Shown: positions 1-9,620, counted from the stretch's first letter. The stretch: DNA of 64,000 bases from Conexibacter woesei Iso977N (GCF_000424625.1 NZ_AUKG01000002.1:248001-312000), one strand, 5' to 3'. The notes: generated from the letters alone by a model not told the origin. Program-made: numbers and translations.

Positions 1-569
1 TGGCGCTGCTGCCGGGCGAGATCCGGGTCACGCTGCGCGAGGGCACGACGCCCACGCTGACCCGCGCGCTGCGCGCCGGCACGCTCGACCTCGCGGTCCT
101 CGCGCAGTCGCCGCCGTTCCGGCCGCCCGACGCGGAGTCGCCGAAGCTGGCGCTGACGACGCTGACCGAGCGCGAGCTGGTCGTCGGCGTCGCGGCAAGC
201 GCGCCGCTGGCGCGGCGGGGCGTCGTCGCGGTCGACGAGCTGGAGGGCCAGACCTGGGTGGCGTCGCGCGCAGGCGAGGGCGGCGGCACGCTGCTCGGCG
301 TCTGGCCGGGGATCGCCGAGCGCGCCGACGTCCGCTACGTCGTGCGCGACTGGCACGCCAAGCTCCAGCTCGTCGCCGCCGGCCTGGCGATCACGACGCT
401 CCCGCCGATCCTCGGCGACACGCTGCCGCCTGGCATCGCGACCGTCGCCGTGCGCGGCGAGCCGGTCGAGACGCGGCGGATCGTCCTCGCCCACCGCGCG
501 GGCGCGCTGGACGACGCCGCGACGAGCCGCGTGGCGGCCGCGCTGGCGCGCGCGGCGGGCCCGCGCTAG
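1..569 (+). CDS. LysR-family transcriptional regulator, C-terminal part (5' end outside window)
   Basis: The reading frame is open from base 3 to the TAG at 567-569, so the gene begins upstream of the window. The visible 188 residues look like a type 2 periplasmic-binding fold used by LysR regulators to sense an effector. They show the usual alternation of short strands and helices, an LRAGTLDLAVL stretch, an ERELVVGVA stretch and a VAAGLAITTLPP stretch near the end, which is the typical GLGIALLP-like signature. The DNA-binding helix-turn-helix is not in the window, so the effector and target cannot be inferred. The gene converges on the next one and the two stop codons share the CTAG at 566-569. 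Confidence 0.8.
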   Translation, partial: ALLPGEIRVTLREGTTPTLTRALRAGTLDLAVLAQSPPFRPPDAESPKLALTTLTERELVVGVAASAPLARRGVVAVDELEGQTWVASRAGEGGGTLLGVWPGIAERADVRYVVRDWHAKLQLVAAGLAITTLPPILGDTLPPGIATVAVRGEPVETRRIVLAHRAGALDDAATSRVAAALARAAGPR

Positions 570-1750
570 AGCAGCAGGACCGCGTTCGCCGCGACCGTGA
601 GGACCGCCAGCGCGATCCCGGTCCGGGGCGCGAAGCGCCAGCCCCACGCGCTCAGCGCGGCCAGCGGCGGCAGGGCGGGGAGGAGGTGGCGCGCGTGCGA
701 CCACGGGTGGTCGCCGGACAGGCCGGGCGCCGCGAACACCGCGGTCAGCAGGACCGCCGCGGCGATCAGCGCCAGGAACGCGGCGGTGACCTCCACGTCG
801 CCCTGCCCCGGCAACGCGACCGCCAGCCGCTCCCGGTGCGAGCGCCACAGCCGCCACAGGGCGAGCAGGGACAACAACAAGAACGGCGACCACACCAACA
901 AGCCCTCGGGCCCGGCCAAGGCCGTCGCCAGCCGCGGCGCCCGGGCGAGGTGGTCGGCGACGCCCGACGCGCCGGTGGCGCCCCCGCGTGCGACGTCGTG
1001 CGGCGTCAGCCCGCCGAACAGCCGGTCGCTGATCGTGATGTACACGACGCCCGACGTCAGGACGACCTCCAGCGCGATGAACCCCGCCAGCCCGCGCTGA
1101 CGCCGCCGCAGCCAGCGCGTGAGCGCGAGCGCCACGACCATCGCGGGCGCGATCAGCTCGGTGGCGATCCACGGCAGCGCGCCGATCAGCGCCGCGCCCC
1201 AGAACGCCCACGACCGCCGCGGCTCCTCGCGCACCCGCAGCGCCAGCAGCGCGGCGCCCGCCAGCGCGGTCGCGCCGACCAGCGCGGGTGCGATCGTCGT
1301 CGCGCCCGCCACCGCCGGCGGCGACAGCCCGACGACCAGCGCGCTCCGCGCCGCCCACGGCTCCGGGACCAGCGCGCGGCCCAGGGCCGCCGCCAGGCAG
1401 AACCCCAGCGCGGCGATCATCAGCAAGAACACGCGCACGCCGTCCGGTCCGGCGACCCAGTAGGCGGGCGCGATCAGCGCGGCAAAGCCAAGGCCTACAG
1501 GTTGGACCTCGCGCCCGCCGACCGCCACCGGCGGGTGCAGCTCCCGCGGCGCGCCGTCCCACCTCCGCCACACCCGCGCCGCGTGCTGGTTGCGCACGTC
1601 CACGTCGTGATCGCGCACGATCGACTCCGCGACGAGCAGCCGCTGCGCCTCCGGCCCGCTGACCGTCCGCGCGCCCGGCACGGCGAGCGTCACCGCGTAG
1701 GCGGCGACGAGGACGAGCCACAGCGGCAACGCGCGCCGCACCGCGGACAT
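566..1750 (-). CDS. Polytopic membrane protein, GT-C/ArnT-like, function unknown
   Basis: A 394-residue protein made mostly of hydrophobic helices (about 9-10 membrane spans). After the first span it carries PEAQRLLVAESIVRDHDVDV, which resembles the first extracytoplasmic loop of GT-C glycosyltransferases of the ArnT/PMT type (usually GDE-x-x-Y). Here the acidic pair is replaced by PE, so activity is uncertain. The ATG at 1750 is preceded by TAGGGT eight bases upstream (1759-1764), a likely leaderless -10 box that also contains the stop codon of the upstream regulator. It could be a lipid-linked sugar transferase or a non-catalytic relative. No strong family hit is recognised by eye. Confidence 0.7.
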   Translation of the reverse strand: MSAVRRALPLWLVLVAAYAVTLAVPGARTVSGPEAQRLLVAESIVRDHDVDVRNQHAARVWRRWDGAPRELHPPVAVGGREVQPVGLGFAALIAPAYWVAGPDGVRVFLLMIAALGFCLAAALGRALVPEPWAARSALVVGLSPPAVAGATTIAPALVGATALAGAALLALRVREEPRRSWAFWGAALIGALPWIATELIAPAMVVALALTRWLRRRQRGLAGFIALEVVLTSGVVYITISDRLFGGLTPHDVARGGATGASGVADHLARAPRLATALAGPEGLLVWSPFLLLSLLALWRLWRSHRERLAVALPGQGDVEVTAAFLALIAAAVLLTAVFAAPGLSGDHPWSHARHLLPALPPLAALSAWGWRFAPRTGIALAVLTVAANAVLLL

Positions 1751-1761
1751 GCCGCGGGACC

Positions 1762-2613
1762 CTACGGCAGCAGCGCGGCGACGCGCTCGGCGTCGCCGGG
1801 CGACAGGCGGAAGCTCACGAGCTTCTGCTCCGGCGCGCCCGCGACCGTCAGGACGGTGTGGTGCAACAGCAGCTCGCCGAGGACCGGGTGGCGCAGGCGC
1901 TTGCGGCCGCCGCCGAGCGGGGCGATCGCGTGGCCCTCCCACCACGACCGCGCCTCCGGGCTGGCCGCGTGGAGCCGGTCGATCAGCGCCGCGAACCCCG
2001 GGTCGCCCGCGTGGCGCTCGGCCGCCGCCCGGAAGCGCGCGAGCTGGGCGCGGGCCTCGGCCTCCCACTCGACGAACACGTCGCGCGACCGCGGGTCGCC
2101 GAGCATGAACCACACCATGTTGCGGTCGTCGGCCGGGAGCGCGGTCCAGTCGGTCCACAGCAGGCGCGCCGCGCGGTTGCTCGCCAGGACGTCCCAGCGG
2201 CGGCCGCTCACGTACGCGGGATGGGGATCGAGCCGCGCGACGAGCGCCGCGACCTCCGGGTCCAGACGCTCCTCCTCCTGCGCGGCGTCACCCGCGCCCG
2301 CGGCGGGCGCCGCGTCGTGGACCAGCGCGTGCAGGTGCGCGCGCTCGGCGTCGTCGAGGCGCAGCGCCCCGGCCAGCGCGTCGAGCACCTGGCGCGACGG
2401 CCGGACGTCCCGGCCCTGCTCCAGGAACGCGTAGTACGTCGGCGAGATCGCCGCCAGCTGCGCGACCTCCTCGCGCCGCAGCCCGGCGGTCCGGCGCCGC
2501 GGCGCGCCGTCGGGCAGGCCGACGTCGGCGGGCGTCAGCGCCGCGCGGCGCGCGCGCAGCAGGTCGCCCAGCGCCCGCAGGCGGGCCGCGTCGTTGTTGA
2601 TGGCGTCGCTCAT
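1762..2613 (-). CDS. XRE-type regulator with MmyB-like ligand-binding domain
   Basis: A 283-residue protein. Residues about 10-80 form a helix-turn-helix with the motif GLRREEVAQLAAISPTYY and an EQGRDVRPS turn, typical of actinobacterial HTH_31 regulators. Residues about 110-280 match the MmyB-like (MLTR) ligand-binding domain, recognisable by the W-D-V-L-A-S-N-x-A-A-x-L-L stretch, the N-M-V-W-F-M-L segment and the final SFRLSPGD stretch. In this family the neighbouring divergent gene is often an oxidoreductase or hydrolase under its control. Here the divergent neighbour, 71 bp away, is a dienelactone-hydrolase-like enzyme, so regulation of that gene is a reasonable inference. Confidence 0.88.
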   Translation of the reverse strand: MSDAINNDAARLRALGDLLRARRAALTPADVGLPDGAPRRRTAGLRREEVAQLAAISPTYYAFLEQGRDVRPSRQVLDALAGALRLDDAERAHLHALVHDAAPAAGAGDAAQEEERLDPEVAALVARLDPHPAYVSGRRWDVLASNRAARLLWTDWTALPADDRNMVWFMLGDPRSRDVFVEWEAEARAQLARFRAAAERHAGDPGFAALIDRLHAASPEARSWWEGHAIAPLGGGRKRLRHPVLGELLLHHTVLTVAGAPEQKLVSFRLSPGDAERVAALLP

Positions 2614-2669
2614 CCTGGCACTCGCAATACCAGCAAGAACGTGCTCCGGATGCGAGCGGGTCGCGCGCC

Positions 2670-2675
2670 TAGGCT
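2670..2675 (+). promoter_or_regulatory. -10 box TAGGCT of a near-leaderless transcript
   Basis: TAGGCT ends nine bases before the ATG of the dienelactone-hydrolase-like gene. No Shine-Dalgarno sequence lies between them. It belongs to the recurring TAnnnT-to-start pattern of this window. Confidence 0.5.
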
Positions 2676-2684
2676 CGGACGACG

Positions 2685-3458
2685 ATGCTCGGACCGGCCC
2701 AGATCCTCACCGAACGCGACGCGGCGCTGGACGCCTACGTCGCCCGCCCGGCGAGCGCGCCGCCCCGAGGCGCGGTCGTCGTCTTCCACGAGCTGTTCGG
2801 CCTGACGACCCACGTCCGCGCGGTCTGCGAGCGCCTGGCGTCGACCGGCTTCGCCGCCGTCGCGCCCAACCTCCACCACCGCACCGACCCGGCGCTGGAG
2901 CTGCCCCACGACGAGGCGGGCCGCGCCCGCGGCTTCGCGCTGCTCGACCGGCTCACGCGTGCCTCGGTCCTGGAGGACGCCGACCGCGCGCTCGCCGCGG
3001 CGCGCGCGCTGACGACCGGCCCGGTCGCGCTGCTCGGGCTCTCGATGGGCGGCCACGCCGCCTACTACGTCGCCACGCAGCGGCCCGACCTCGCCGCGGC
3101 GATCGTCGCCTACGGCGGCTGGATCCCGACGACCGACATCCCGCTGTCGCGCCCCGAGCCGACCGTGACCCTCACCGCCGGGATCACCGCCCGCGTGCTG
3201 CTGCTCGTCGCGGGCGCCGACGCGGCGGTCGGCGCGGAGCAGTCCGCCGCGGTCGAGCAAGCCCTACAACAACACGCGATCGACCACGAGGTCGTGACCT
3301 ACCCGGCCGCGCAGCACGGCTTCCTCTGCGAGCAGCGCGCGACCTACGATGCCGCGGCGTCCGCCGACGCCTGGTCGCGCATCGACGCGCTGCTGGACCG
3401 CTCGGCCAGCGCGACGAGCGTCCGGACGCCCACGCCGGTCCCGCCCTTGGGCGCGTAG
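2685..3458 (+). CDS. Dienelactone hydrolase family protein
   Basis: A 257-residue alpha/beta hydrolase. It shows VVVFHELFGLTTHVRAVCERLA near the N-terminus (the DLH oxyanion and helix A region), a nucleophile elbow GLSMGG, an acidic residue after LLLVAGAD, and a late His in AAQHGFL. The nucleophile is Ser rather than the Cys of classical dienelactone hydrolase, so an esterase or lactonase role is more likely than chlorocatechol breakdown. Its last 115 bp overlap the 3' end of pepA on the other strand. Each protein seems to carry a short extension past the expected family end. It is divergent from the MmyB-like regulator. Confidence 0.85.
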   Translation: MLGPAQILTERDAALDAYVARPASAPPRGAVVVFHELFGLTTHVRAVCERLASTGFAAVAPNLHHRTDPALELPHDEAGRARGFALLDRLTRASVLEDADRALAAARALTTGPVALLGLSMGGHAAYYVATQRPDLAAAIVAYGGWIPTTDIPLSRPEPTVTLTAGITARVLLLVAGADAAVGAEQSAAVEQALQQHAIDHEVVTYPAAQHGFLCEQRATYDAAASADAWSRIDALLDRSASATSVRTPTPVPPLGA

Positions 3459-4852
3459 GGGCGGCCGGAGTCCCACGCCGTCCCGCAGATGTCGAGGTGC
3501 ACCCACGGCAGGTCGCCGGTGAAGCGGTGCAGGAACTCGGCGGCGGTGTTGGGCGCGCCGGTGCGCAGCGGCGCGAGGTTGGTGAGGTCGGCCGTCGCGC
3601 CCTTGATCAGCTCGGCGTAGCGCTCGTGCAGCGGCATCCGCCAGATCAGCTCGCCGGCGTCCTCGGCAGCGGCTGCCAGCTCCGCGCCCCACGCCTCGCC
3701 GTCGGCCCAGTAGCCGGAGTAGAGCCTGCCGAGCGCCGAGTAGATCGCGCCGGTCAGCGTCGCGAGGTCGACGAGCCGTTCGGCGCCGAGGTCGCGCGCG
3801 TGGTGCAGGCAATCGGCCAGGACGAGGCGGCCCTCGGCGTCGGTGTTGTCGATCTGGATCGTCAGCCCGGCCGCGCTGGTGACGACGTCGCCGGGCTTCA
3901 TCGCGCGCGGGCCGAGCAGGTTCTCGGTCGCGCCGACCACACCGACGACGCGGATCGGGAGCTGCAGCGCGGCGATCGCGCCGAGCGCTTCGATCACCGC
4001 GGCCGCGCCCGACATGTCGTACTTCATGTCCGCCATCCCGGAGGACGGCTTGATCGAGATCCCGCCCGCGTCGAACGTCACGCCCTTGCCGACGAAGCCG
4101 AGCACCGGCGTGCCGTCGGCCGCGCCGCTCGTGGGCTCGTAGCGCAGCGTGATCAGCGCGGGCTCCTCGTCGGTCCCGGCGGCGACCGCGGCGAACGCGC
4201 CCATGCCGCGCCTGACGATCCCGTCGCGCCCCTCGACCTCGCAGGTCAGCGTGTCGTGCGCGGCGGCCAGCGCCTGCGCGCGGCGCCCCAGCGCGGTCGG
4301 GGTCATCGCGTTGGCGGGCGTGTTCTGGAGGTCGCGCGCCGCGTTGACCGCCTCGGCCACGACGGCCGCGCGGGCGACCGCGTCGGTCTGGTCGGAGTGG
4401 TCGGAGACGATCAGCTCCGCGATCCCACCGTCGTCGTCAGCCTCCTCGGACTTCCTGGAGGACTTGAACGCGTCGAACCGGTAGGCCGCCAGCAGCGTGC
4501 CCTCCACGACGGCCCGCGCCGGGTGCAGCTCGCGTGCCCTGTGCGGCAGCTCCCAGCACAGCGTCCTGGTGCCCAGCTCTCGCGCGCGCCCGTGCGCGAC
4601 CGCGGCCGCGACCCGGATGCCCTCGCCGTCCAGGGACTCCCGCTTCCCGAGTCCCACCAGGATCCAGCGCCTCCCGCCCGCATGGGTCACGGCGAGCGAA
4701 CGCGGAGCGCTCCGCGCCTCCCCGGACGCCACGAGCGCGGCCAGGACGCCGTCGCCGACATCATGCGGAACGCCCTCGCCCTCGATCAGCCCGACGACGA
4801 CCGTGTCGGCCGCGACATCCGCCGCAGCGGCAGTGCTCGAAGAGACGCGCAT
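3344..4852 (-). CDS. pepA: Leucyl aminopeptidase (M17 family)
   Basis: A 502-residue cytosolic metallo-exopeptidase that removes N-terminal residues from peptides using two divalent metal ions. The catalytic half is clear: GKGVTFDAGGISIKPS carries the metal- and catalysis-related Lys and Asp, KYDMSGAAAV follows, and NTDAEGRLVLADCL supplies further metal ligands. The variable N-terminal domain occupies about residues 1-160. I place the start at the ATG at 4852 because the family alignment begins there and TAGGGT lies ten bases upstream; a longer frame to 5041 would overlap the divergent gene. The C-terminal 20 or so residues go beyond the usual family end and overlap the dienelactone-hydrolase-like gene antisense. 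Confidence 0.93.
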   Translation of the reverse strand: MRVSSSTAAAADVAADTVVVGLIEGEGVPHDVGDGVLAALVASGEARSAPRSLAVTHAGGRRWILVGLGKRESLDGEGIRVAAAVAHGRARELGTRTLCWELPHRARELHPARAVVEGTLLAAYRFDAFKSSRKSEEADDDGGIAELIVSDHSDQTDAVARAAVVAEAVNAARDLQNTPANAMTPTALGRRAQALAAAHDTLTCEVEGRDGIVRRGMGAFAAVAAGTDEEPALITLRYEPTSGAADGTPVLGFVGKGVTFDAGGISIKPSSGMADMKYDMSGAAAVIEALGAIAALQLPIRVVGVVGATENLLGPRAMKPGDVVTSAAGLTIQIDNTDAEGRLVLADCLHHARDLGAERLVDLATLTGAIYSALGRLYSGYWADGEAWGAELAAAAEDAGELIWRMPLHERYAELIKGATADLTNLAPLRTGAPNTAAEFLHRFTGDLPWVHLDICGTAWDSGRPYAPKGGTGVGVRTLVALAERSSSASMRDQASADAAAS

Positions 4853-4916
4853 AGGCTCCTGGACCCTAGAGGAGGAGCGGTTGTCCGCCCCGGCGCCCAG
4901 GTCTACAGTCGCCTCG

Positions 4917-6356
4917 ATGACGGCCCGGCGTGCGATCTCCGCTCTCGCGGCAGCGCTGTTCCTGGGGCTCGCGCCCGCCGCGGCCCACGCGGACGGCTGG
5001 GCCACGATCGAGTACAAGGGCACGGTCGACGAGACCTTCATCTACCAGCCCAGCGACCCCTCGGTCTGGCAGTCGACGCTGCACTTCGCCTGGGACGAGC
5101 GCGAGGTCTTCCATCTCACCGGCACGGACACGTCGACGCCGGTCGGCGGCCTGCACCTCGCCATCACCGGCCAGGAGTCGATGATCTACGCGCCGCCGAA
5201 CACCAACCAGGACTGCAGCTTCGCGATCGTGCCGCGCTCGCCGCTGGCCAAGGGCCAGCTGTCGCCGCTCGACGTGGTGTGGAACGAGCGAGGGACCTTC
5301 GGCGGCAGCGCGACCATGCCGATCACCGGCAGCTACGCGATGTCCACGGGCGCGACGTCGACCGCGCCCAGCTGCGAGCTGCCGGTCAACGGCGGCGCGG
5401 GCGTCACCGACGAGATCCCGGACGGCGTGGGCAGGACCTTCGGCGACGCGGAGGTCTCCGGCATCGAAGGCAGGCTCGGCGGCCCGGCGGTCACGAAGCA
5501 CTTCGACGGCGAGGGCACGACCCCCGACGGCAGGAACACCGAGAGCATCCACGCGACGCTGACGCTGACCAACACCGCCCGCAGGCCGCCCGACATCGGC
5601 GCGACACCGCCGAAGAAGACCCTGACGCCCGCGCAGAAGCAGGCCAAGCTCGCCGCGCTCGACGCGCTCGAGGACACGTTCCAGCGCGCGCTCTACCCGT
5701 GCGGCGTCGGGGCCGGCGTCGGCACCGCGCTGATCGCCGCCGGGCCGGTGGGCCTCGCGGTCGGCGGCACGATGAGCGCGCTGGGCACGCCGCTGTGCCT
5801 GTCCTACCTCAAGGCGATCAAGGCCGAGGCCGACACCGTCGCCGATCCGCCGGACCCCGCCTACCGGACCGCGGCGAGGATCAGGCCGGTCGCCGCGCCC
5901 GCGGCGAAGCTGCCCGCGTGCCCGGCCGCGCAGGGCGCCGGCTCGCCCGGCGCGGTGTGTGCCCAGCTCCAGCCGGCCGGCCAGGCGCTGCTGCGCGCGA
6001 CCCGCGCCACCGAGGCCGCGGCGACCGGGCTCGACACGACGATCAGCCGCGAGACCGCCGCGGTCAGGGCCGGCGACCGCAGGGCGACCGCGCTCCAGGA
6101 CCGGACGCTGACGACGCTCGGGCGCAGCTTCGCCGCGCGCCGTCGCACGGAGGCCGCGGCCGCCAGGCGCGTGGCGCAGATCCTCGGCGGGGCGGGCCTC
6201 AACGTGACGCTCGACCCCTCCGCGGCCGCGGCCGCGCTGACCGCGCTGCAGAACCGGCTCGTCGCCGCCGGACTGCCGGCCGCCAAGCTGACCACCGCGC
6301 TCGGCGCGGCACCGCAGGCCACCGCGTCGGACCTGCTGGCGTCGCTCGGCAGCTGA
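4917..6356 (+). CDS. Secreted protein of unknown function
   Basis: A 479-residue protein with a clear signal peptide (MTARRAI, a hydrophobic core, then AAAHA-DG). The mature part has a beta-rich first half (about residues 25-190). A central helix plus glycine-rich hydrophobic segment follows, containing CGVGAGVGTALIAAGPVGLA, that could insert in a membrane. The second half is Ala-rich and helical, with four further cysteines. I recognise no family. The ATG at 4917 is chosen because the signal peptide starts there and TACAGT (4904-4909) sits seven bases upstream as a leaderless -10 box. It is divergent from pepA and followed 92 bp later by the thiolase gene. Confidence 0.72.
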   Translation: MTARRAISALAAALFLGLAPAAAHADGWATIEYKGTVDETFIYQPSDPSVWQSTLHFAWDEREVFHLTGTDTSTPVGGLHLAITGQESMIYAPPNTNQDCSFAIVPRSPLAKGQLSPLDVVWNERGTFGGSATMPITGSYAMSTGATSTAPSCELPVNGGAGVTDEIPDGVGRTFGDAEVSGIEGRLGGPAVTKHFDGEGTTPDGRNTESIHATLTLTNTARRPPDIGATPPKKTLTPAQKQAKLAALDALEDTFQRALYPCGVGAGVGTALIAAGPVGLAVGGTMSALGTPLCLSYLKAIKAEADTVADPPDPAYRTAARIRPVAAPAAKLPACPAAQGAGSPGAVCAQLQPAGQALLRATRATEAAATGLDTTISRETAAVRAGDRRATALQDRTLTTLGRSFAARRRTEAAAARRVAQILGGAGLNVTLDPSAAAAALTALQNRLVAAGLPAAKLTTALGAAPQATASDLLASLGS

Positions 6357-6448
6357 GCCGCAGCACCGCCCGTCGCCGTCGCCGCCGCCGCGTCGATACC
6401 GTTCCGGCTCCAGCTGTCCTGACCAGACCGAGAAGAACCAGGAACCTC

Positions 6449-7642
6449 ATGCCCAAGACCGTCATCCTCGGCGCCGCGCGCACCCCGATCGGGAAGCTCG
6501 GCGGCGGCCTGTCCGCCGTCGACGCGACCGACCTCGGCGCGACCGCCATCACCGCTGCGCTGGAGCGCGCCGACGTCGCGCCCGACCAGGTCGACCACGT
6601 CGTGATGGGCCAGGTCATCCAGGCCGGCCAGGGGCAGGTCCCCTCGCGCCAGGCCCAGATCAAGGCCGGCATCCCGAAGGAGGTCTCGTCCGAGACCATC
6701 AACAAGGTCTGCGCGAGCGGCCTGCGCGCGGCCGTGATCCTCGACCAGGCGATCCGCGCGGGTGACGTCGAGGTCGGCGTCGGCGGCGGCATGGAGTCGA
6801 TGTCGGGCGCCCCGTACCTGCTGCCGCAGGCGCGCTTCGGCTACCGCATGGGTGACGCCAAGGCGCTGGACTCGATGGTCCACGACGGCCTCACCAACTC
6901 GTTCTCCGGCAAGCAGATGTTCGTCGAGGCGACCGAGGTCGGCGACGAGCTCGAGCTCACGCGCCCGGACCTCGACCGCTGGGCGCTGCGCTCGCACGAG
7001 CTGGCGCTCGCCGCGATCGACGACGGCCGCATGGCCGACGAGATCGTCCCGTTCACCGTCAGGGGCCGCAAGGGCGACACGGTCGTCGAGGTCGACGAGG
7101 GCCCGCGCCGCGGCTCGACGCTGGAGGCGCTGGCCAAGCTGCCGGGCCTGACCGGCAAGGAGGGCTCGCACACGGCCGGCAACTCGCCGGGCGTCAACGA
7201 CGGCGGCGGCGCGCTGGTGCTGTCGAGCGACGAGTGGGCCGAGGCCAACGGCAAGACCGTCCTGGCCGAGATCGTCGGCCACGCGCAGTTCGCCAACGAC
7301 TTCGCCTACCTCGCGACGACGCCCGCGGGCGCCGCCAAGCGCGCCCTCGACAGGGCGGGCCTGCAGCCGGGCGACATCGACCTGTGGGAGATCAACGAGG
7401 CCTTCGCCTCCGTGACGCTGCAGTCGATCCGCGAGCTCGGCATCGAGGAGGACCGCGTCAACGTCAACGGCGGCGCGGTCGCGCTCGGCCACCCGATCGG
7501 CGCCTCGGGCGCCCGTATCCTCGGCGTGCTCGTCCACGAGCTGCGCCGTCGCGGCGGCGGCCTCGGCGTCGCGGCGATCTGCTCCGGCGGCGGTCAGGGC
7601 GACGCCGTCATCCTGCGCGTGCATGGCAACGGCGCAGCCTAA
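6449..7642 (+). CDS. Acetyl-CoA C-acyltransferase (thiolase)
   Basis: A 397-residue thiolase, the normal length for family II. It condenses two acetyl-CoA units or cleaves 3-ketoacyl-CoA. The three catalytic elements are present: nucleophilic Cys88 in NKVCASG, the His of [10 protein letters not shown] near residue 354, and the second Cys in CSGGGQG near the C-terminus. NEAFA is also present. It overlaps the next gene (HAD hydrolase) by 20 bp and lies about 800 bp before an acyl-CoA dehydrogenase, so a beta-oxidation or ketone-body setting is likely. Biosynthetic and degradative thiolases cannot be separated from sequence alone here. Confidence 0.94.
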   Translation: MPKTVILGAARTPIGKLGGGLSAVDATDLGATAITAALERADVAPDQVDHVVMGQVIQAGQGQVPSRQAQIKAGIPKEVSSETINKVCASGLRAAVILDQAIRAGDVEVGVGGGMESMSGAPYLLPQARFGYRMGDAKALDSMVHDGLTNSFSGKQMFVEATEVGDELELTRPDLDRWALRSHELALAAIDDGRMADEIVPFTVRGRKGDTVVEVDEGPRRGSTLEALAKLPGLTGKEGSHTAGNSPGVNDGGGALVLSSDEWAEANGKTVLAEIVGHAQFANDFAYLATTPAGAAKRALDRAGLQPGDIDLWEINEAFASVTLQSIRELGIEEDRVNVNGGAVALGHPIGASGARILGVLVHELRRRGGGLGVAAICSGGGQGDAVILRVHGNGAA

Positions 7643-8399
7643 GTCCGCAGCGTTCTTCGATCTGGACCGGACCCTGATGTCGGGGTCCTCCGGGTTCTTC
7701 TGGGCGCGCGCCGCCGCGAGAGCAGGGATGATCTCGCGGCGGCGGCTCGCGCTGGATGCGTGGGAGAACGTGAAGTTCCGCCTGCGCGGGTCGACCGACG
7801 CGTCGACCGACCGCGTGATGCACCGCGTCGGCGCGATGCTCGAGGGGCGGCGCGCGCTCGAGTTCCAGCGGTTGGGCCCGCAGGTGCTCGCGGGCGTGCT
7901 GCCGCGGCTGTACCCGCAGATGCTCGAGATCGCGTGGGACCATCAGGACGCTGGGCGGCCGGTGTACATCGTCACGGCCGCGACGCAGGACATGGCGTCG
8001 ATGATCGCCCACGTCCTCGGCTTCGACGGCGGCATCGGCACGCCGCTGGAGACCGACGCCGAAGGGCTGTACACCGGCCGGCTGTCCGGCCCGTTCGCCT
8101 ACCGCGAGGGCAAGCCGACCGTGATGCGCGCGCTCGCCGAGCGCGAGGGCATCGACCTGAGCGAGTCCTATGCCTACAGCGACAGCGAGAGCGACCTGCC
8201 GATGTTGCGCGCGGTCGGCCACGCGGTCGCGGTCAACCCGGACGGCCCGCTGCTGCGGATCGCCCGCGAGGAGAGCTGGGACGTGCTGCGCTTCGACCGG
8301 CTCGGCGGGCGGCTGAAGATGCTCGGCGGCCTGGCCGGCGCCACGCTGCTCGGCGCCGCGGGCGCGACGGCACGACGGAGGGTGGGGAGATCGCGATGA
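7623..8399 (+). CDS. HAD-IB family hydrolase (SerB-like phosphatase)
   Basis: A 258-residue haloacid dehalogenase superfamily protein. Motif I is FFDLDRTL with Asp13 and Asp15, motif II is the Thr of YIVTAATQ, the conserved Lys is in EGKPTVM, and motif III is SDSESDLPML. The helical cap insert fits subclass IB, which includes phosphoserine phosphatase and lysophospholipid phosphatase-like proteins. The C-terminus has a hydrophobic Gly/Ala segment followed by arginines, a possible membrane anchor. Its start overlaps the thiolase 3' end by 20 bp, so the two are probably cotranscribed. The substrate is unknown. Confidence 0.88.
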   Translation: MATAQPKSAAFFDLDRTLMSGSSGFFWARAAARAGMISRRRLALDAWENVKFRLRGSTDASTDRVMHRVGAMLEGRRALEFQRLGPQVLAGVLPRLYPQMLEIAWDHQDAGRPVYIVTAATQDMASMIAHVLGFDGGIGTPLETDAEGLYTGRLSGPFAYREGKPTVMRALAEREGIDLSESYAYSDSESDLPMLRAVGHAVAVNPDGPLLRIAREESWDVLRFDRLGGRLKMLGGLAGATLLGAAGATARRRVGRSR

Positions 8400-8448
8400 G
8401 GTCGAACGGTGCAGTCGCCGACGAGGGCCGAACCTGGAGGCACGTTCG

Positions 8449-9576
8449 ATGAGCTACTACGAGCTCTACGACGAGCAGCGGGAGATCTGGCAGCTGGCCA
8501 GGCGCTTCGCCGACGAGGAGATCGCGCCGCATGCGGCGGGGTGGGACCGGGCGCACGAGTTCCCGAAGGACGTGTTCGCGGCGCTCGGCGAGCTGGGGCT
8601 GATGGGCACGTGCGTGCCCGAGCAGTTCGGCGGGGCGGGCGCGGACTTCTTGTCCTACATCTTGGTCCTGGAGGAGCTGTCGCGCGCCGACGCTGGGGTC
8701 GGCGTGACGGTCGCGGTGCACACGAGCGCGGGGACGCTGCCGATCCTGCAGCACGGGACGGAGGAGCAAGTTGAACGTCTTGTTCCGCCGCTGGCGCAGG
8801 GCCATGAGCTGGCGGCGTTCGCGCTGACCGAGTCGGGGAGTGGGAGCGACGCGGGCGCGATGCGCACGCGTGCGGTGGACGATCAGCTCACCGGCACGAA
8901 GCAGTGGATCACCAACGGGTCCTACGCGCACGTCTTCACCGCTTTCGCCAAGGACCCCGACAAGCCGAGCGCGTTCGTCGTGCGCCGCGGTGCGAGCGGG
9001 TTCAGCGTCACGCGCGAGGAGGAGAAGATGGGGTTGAACTCCTCCTCCACCGCCGACCTCGCCTTCGAGGACACGCCCGGCGAGCTGCTCGGCGAGCGCG
9101 GGGGCGGGATGCGGATCGCGCTGTCGACGCTCGACGGCGGCCGGATCGGGATCGCGGCGCAAGCTGTAGGCATTGCCCAAGCGGCGCTCGACGTCGCGAC
9201 CGCCTACGCGCAGGAGCGCCGCGCGTTCGGCCGCCCGATCGGCGGCTTCGGCGCGATCCAGCAGAAGCTCGCCGACATGCAGACCGAGATCGAGGCGGCC
9301 CGCGCCCTCGTCTGGCGCGCCGCACGGCTGAAGGAGCACGGCCGCCCGCACACGGTCGAGGGCGCGCAGGCCAAGCTCTTCGCCTCCCGCGTCGCCCGCG
9401 TCTGGACCGGCGAGGCGATCCAGATCCTCGGCGGCTACGGCTACACCAAGGACTTCCCGGCGGAGCGCTACTACCGCGACGCCAAGGTCACCGAGATCTA
9501 CGAAGGCACCTCGGAGATCCAACGCCTCGTCATCGCCCGGGCGCTGCTCGGCGAAGCAGCACGCACCACCGACTGA
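8449..9576 (+). CDS. Acyl-CoA dehydrogenase
   Basis: A 375-residue FAD enzyme of the acyl-CoA dehydrogenase family, introducing the alpha-beta double bond and passing electrons to ETF. The N-terminal helical, middle beta and C-terminal helical domains are all present. Diagnostic segments are FALTESGSGSDAG (FAD and substrate contact), GTKQWITNG, ERRAFGRPIGGF and the C-terminal IYEGTSEIQR, whose Glu352 is the expected catalytic base. A good Shine-Dalgarno (GGAGG) precedes the ATG. Its electron acceptor genes, etfB-etfA and ETF-QO, are at 19.6-23.1 kb. The exact chain length or substrate class cannot be told. Confidence 0.94.
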   Translation: MSYYELYDEQREIWQLARRFADEEIAPHAAGWDRAHEFPKDVFAALGELGLMGTCVPEQFGGAGADFLSYILVLEELSRADAGVGVTVAVHTSAGTLPILQHGTEEQVERLVPPLAQGHELAAFALTESGSGSDAGAMRTRAVDDQLTGTKQWITNGSYAHVFTAFAKDPDKPSAFVVRRGASGFSVTREEEKMGLNSSSTADLAFEDTPGELLGERGGGMRIALSTLDGGRIGIAAQAVGIAQAALDVATAYAQERRAFGRPIGGFGAIQQKLADMQTEIEAARALVWRAARLKEHGRPHTVEGAQAKLFASRVARVWTGEAIQILGGYGYTKDFPAERYYRDAKVTEIYEGTSEIQRLVIARALLGEAARTTD

Positions 9577-9620
9577 CCTCGACAGACGCGCCCCGTCGTC
9601 CTGACCGCGCGACCGCGGCG

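Noticed and set aside
686-2434. Long plus-strand open frame of 582 codons
   Set aside because: Antisense to the membrane protein and XRE regulator; Arg/Pro-rich low-complexity translation typical of high-GC shadow frames.
5861-7624. Long minus-strand open frame of 587 codons
   Set aside because: Lies antisense to the thiolase and secreted protein genes; no domain pattern.
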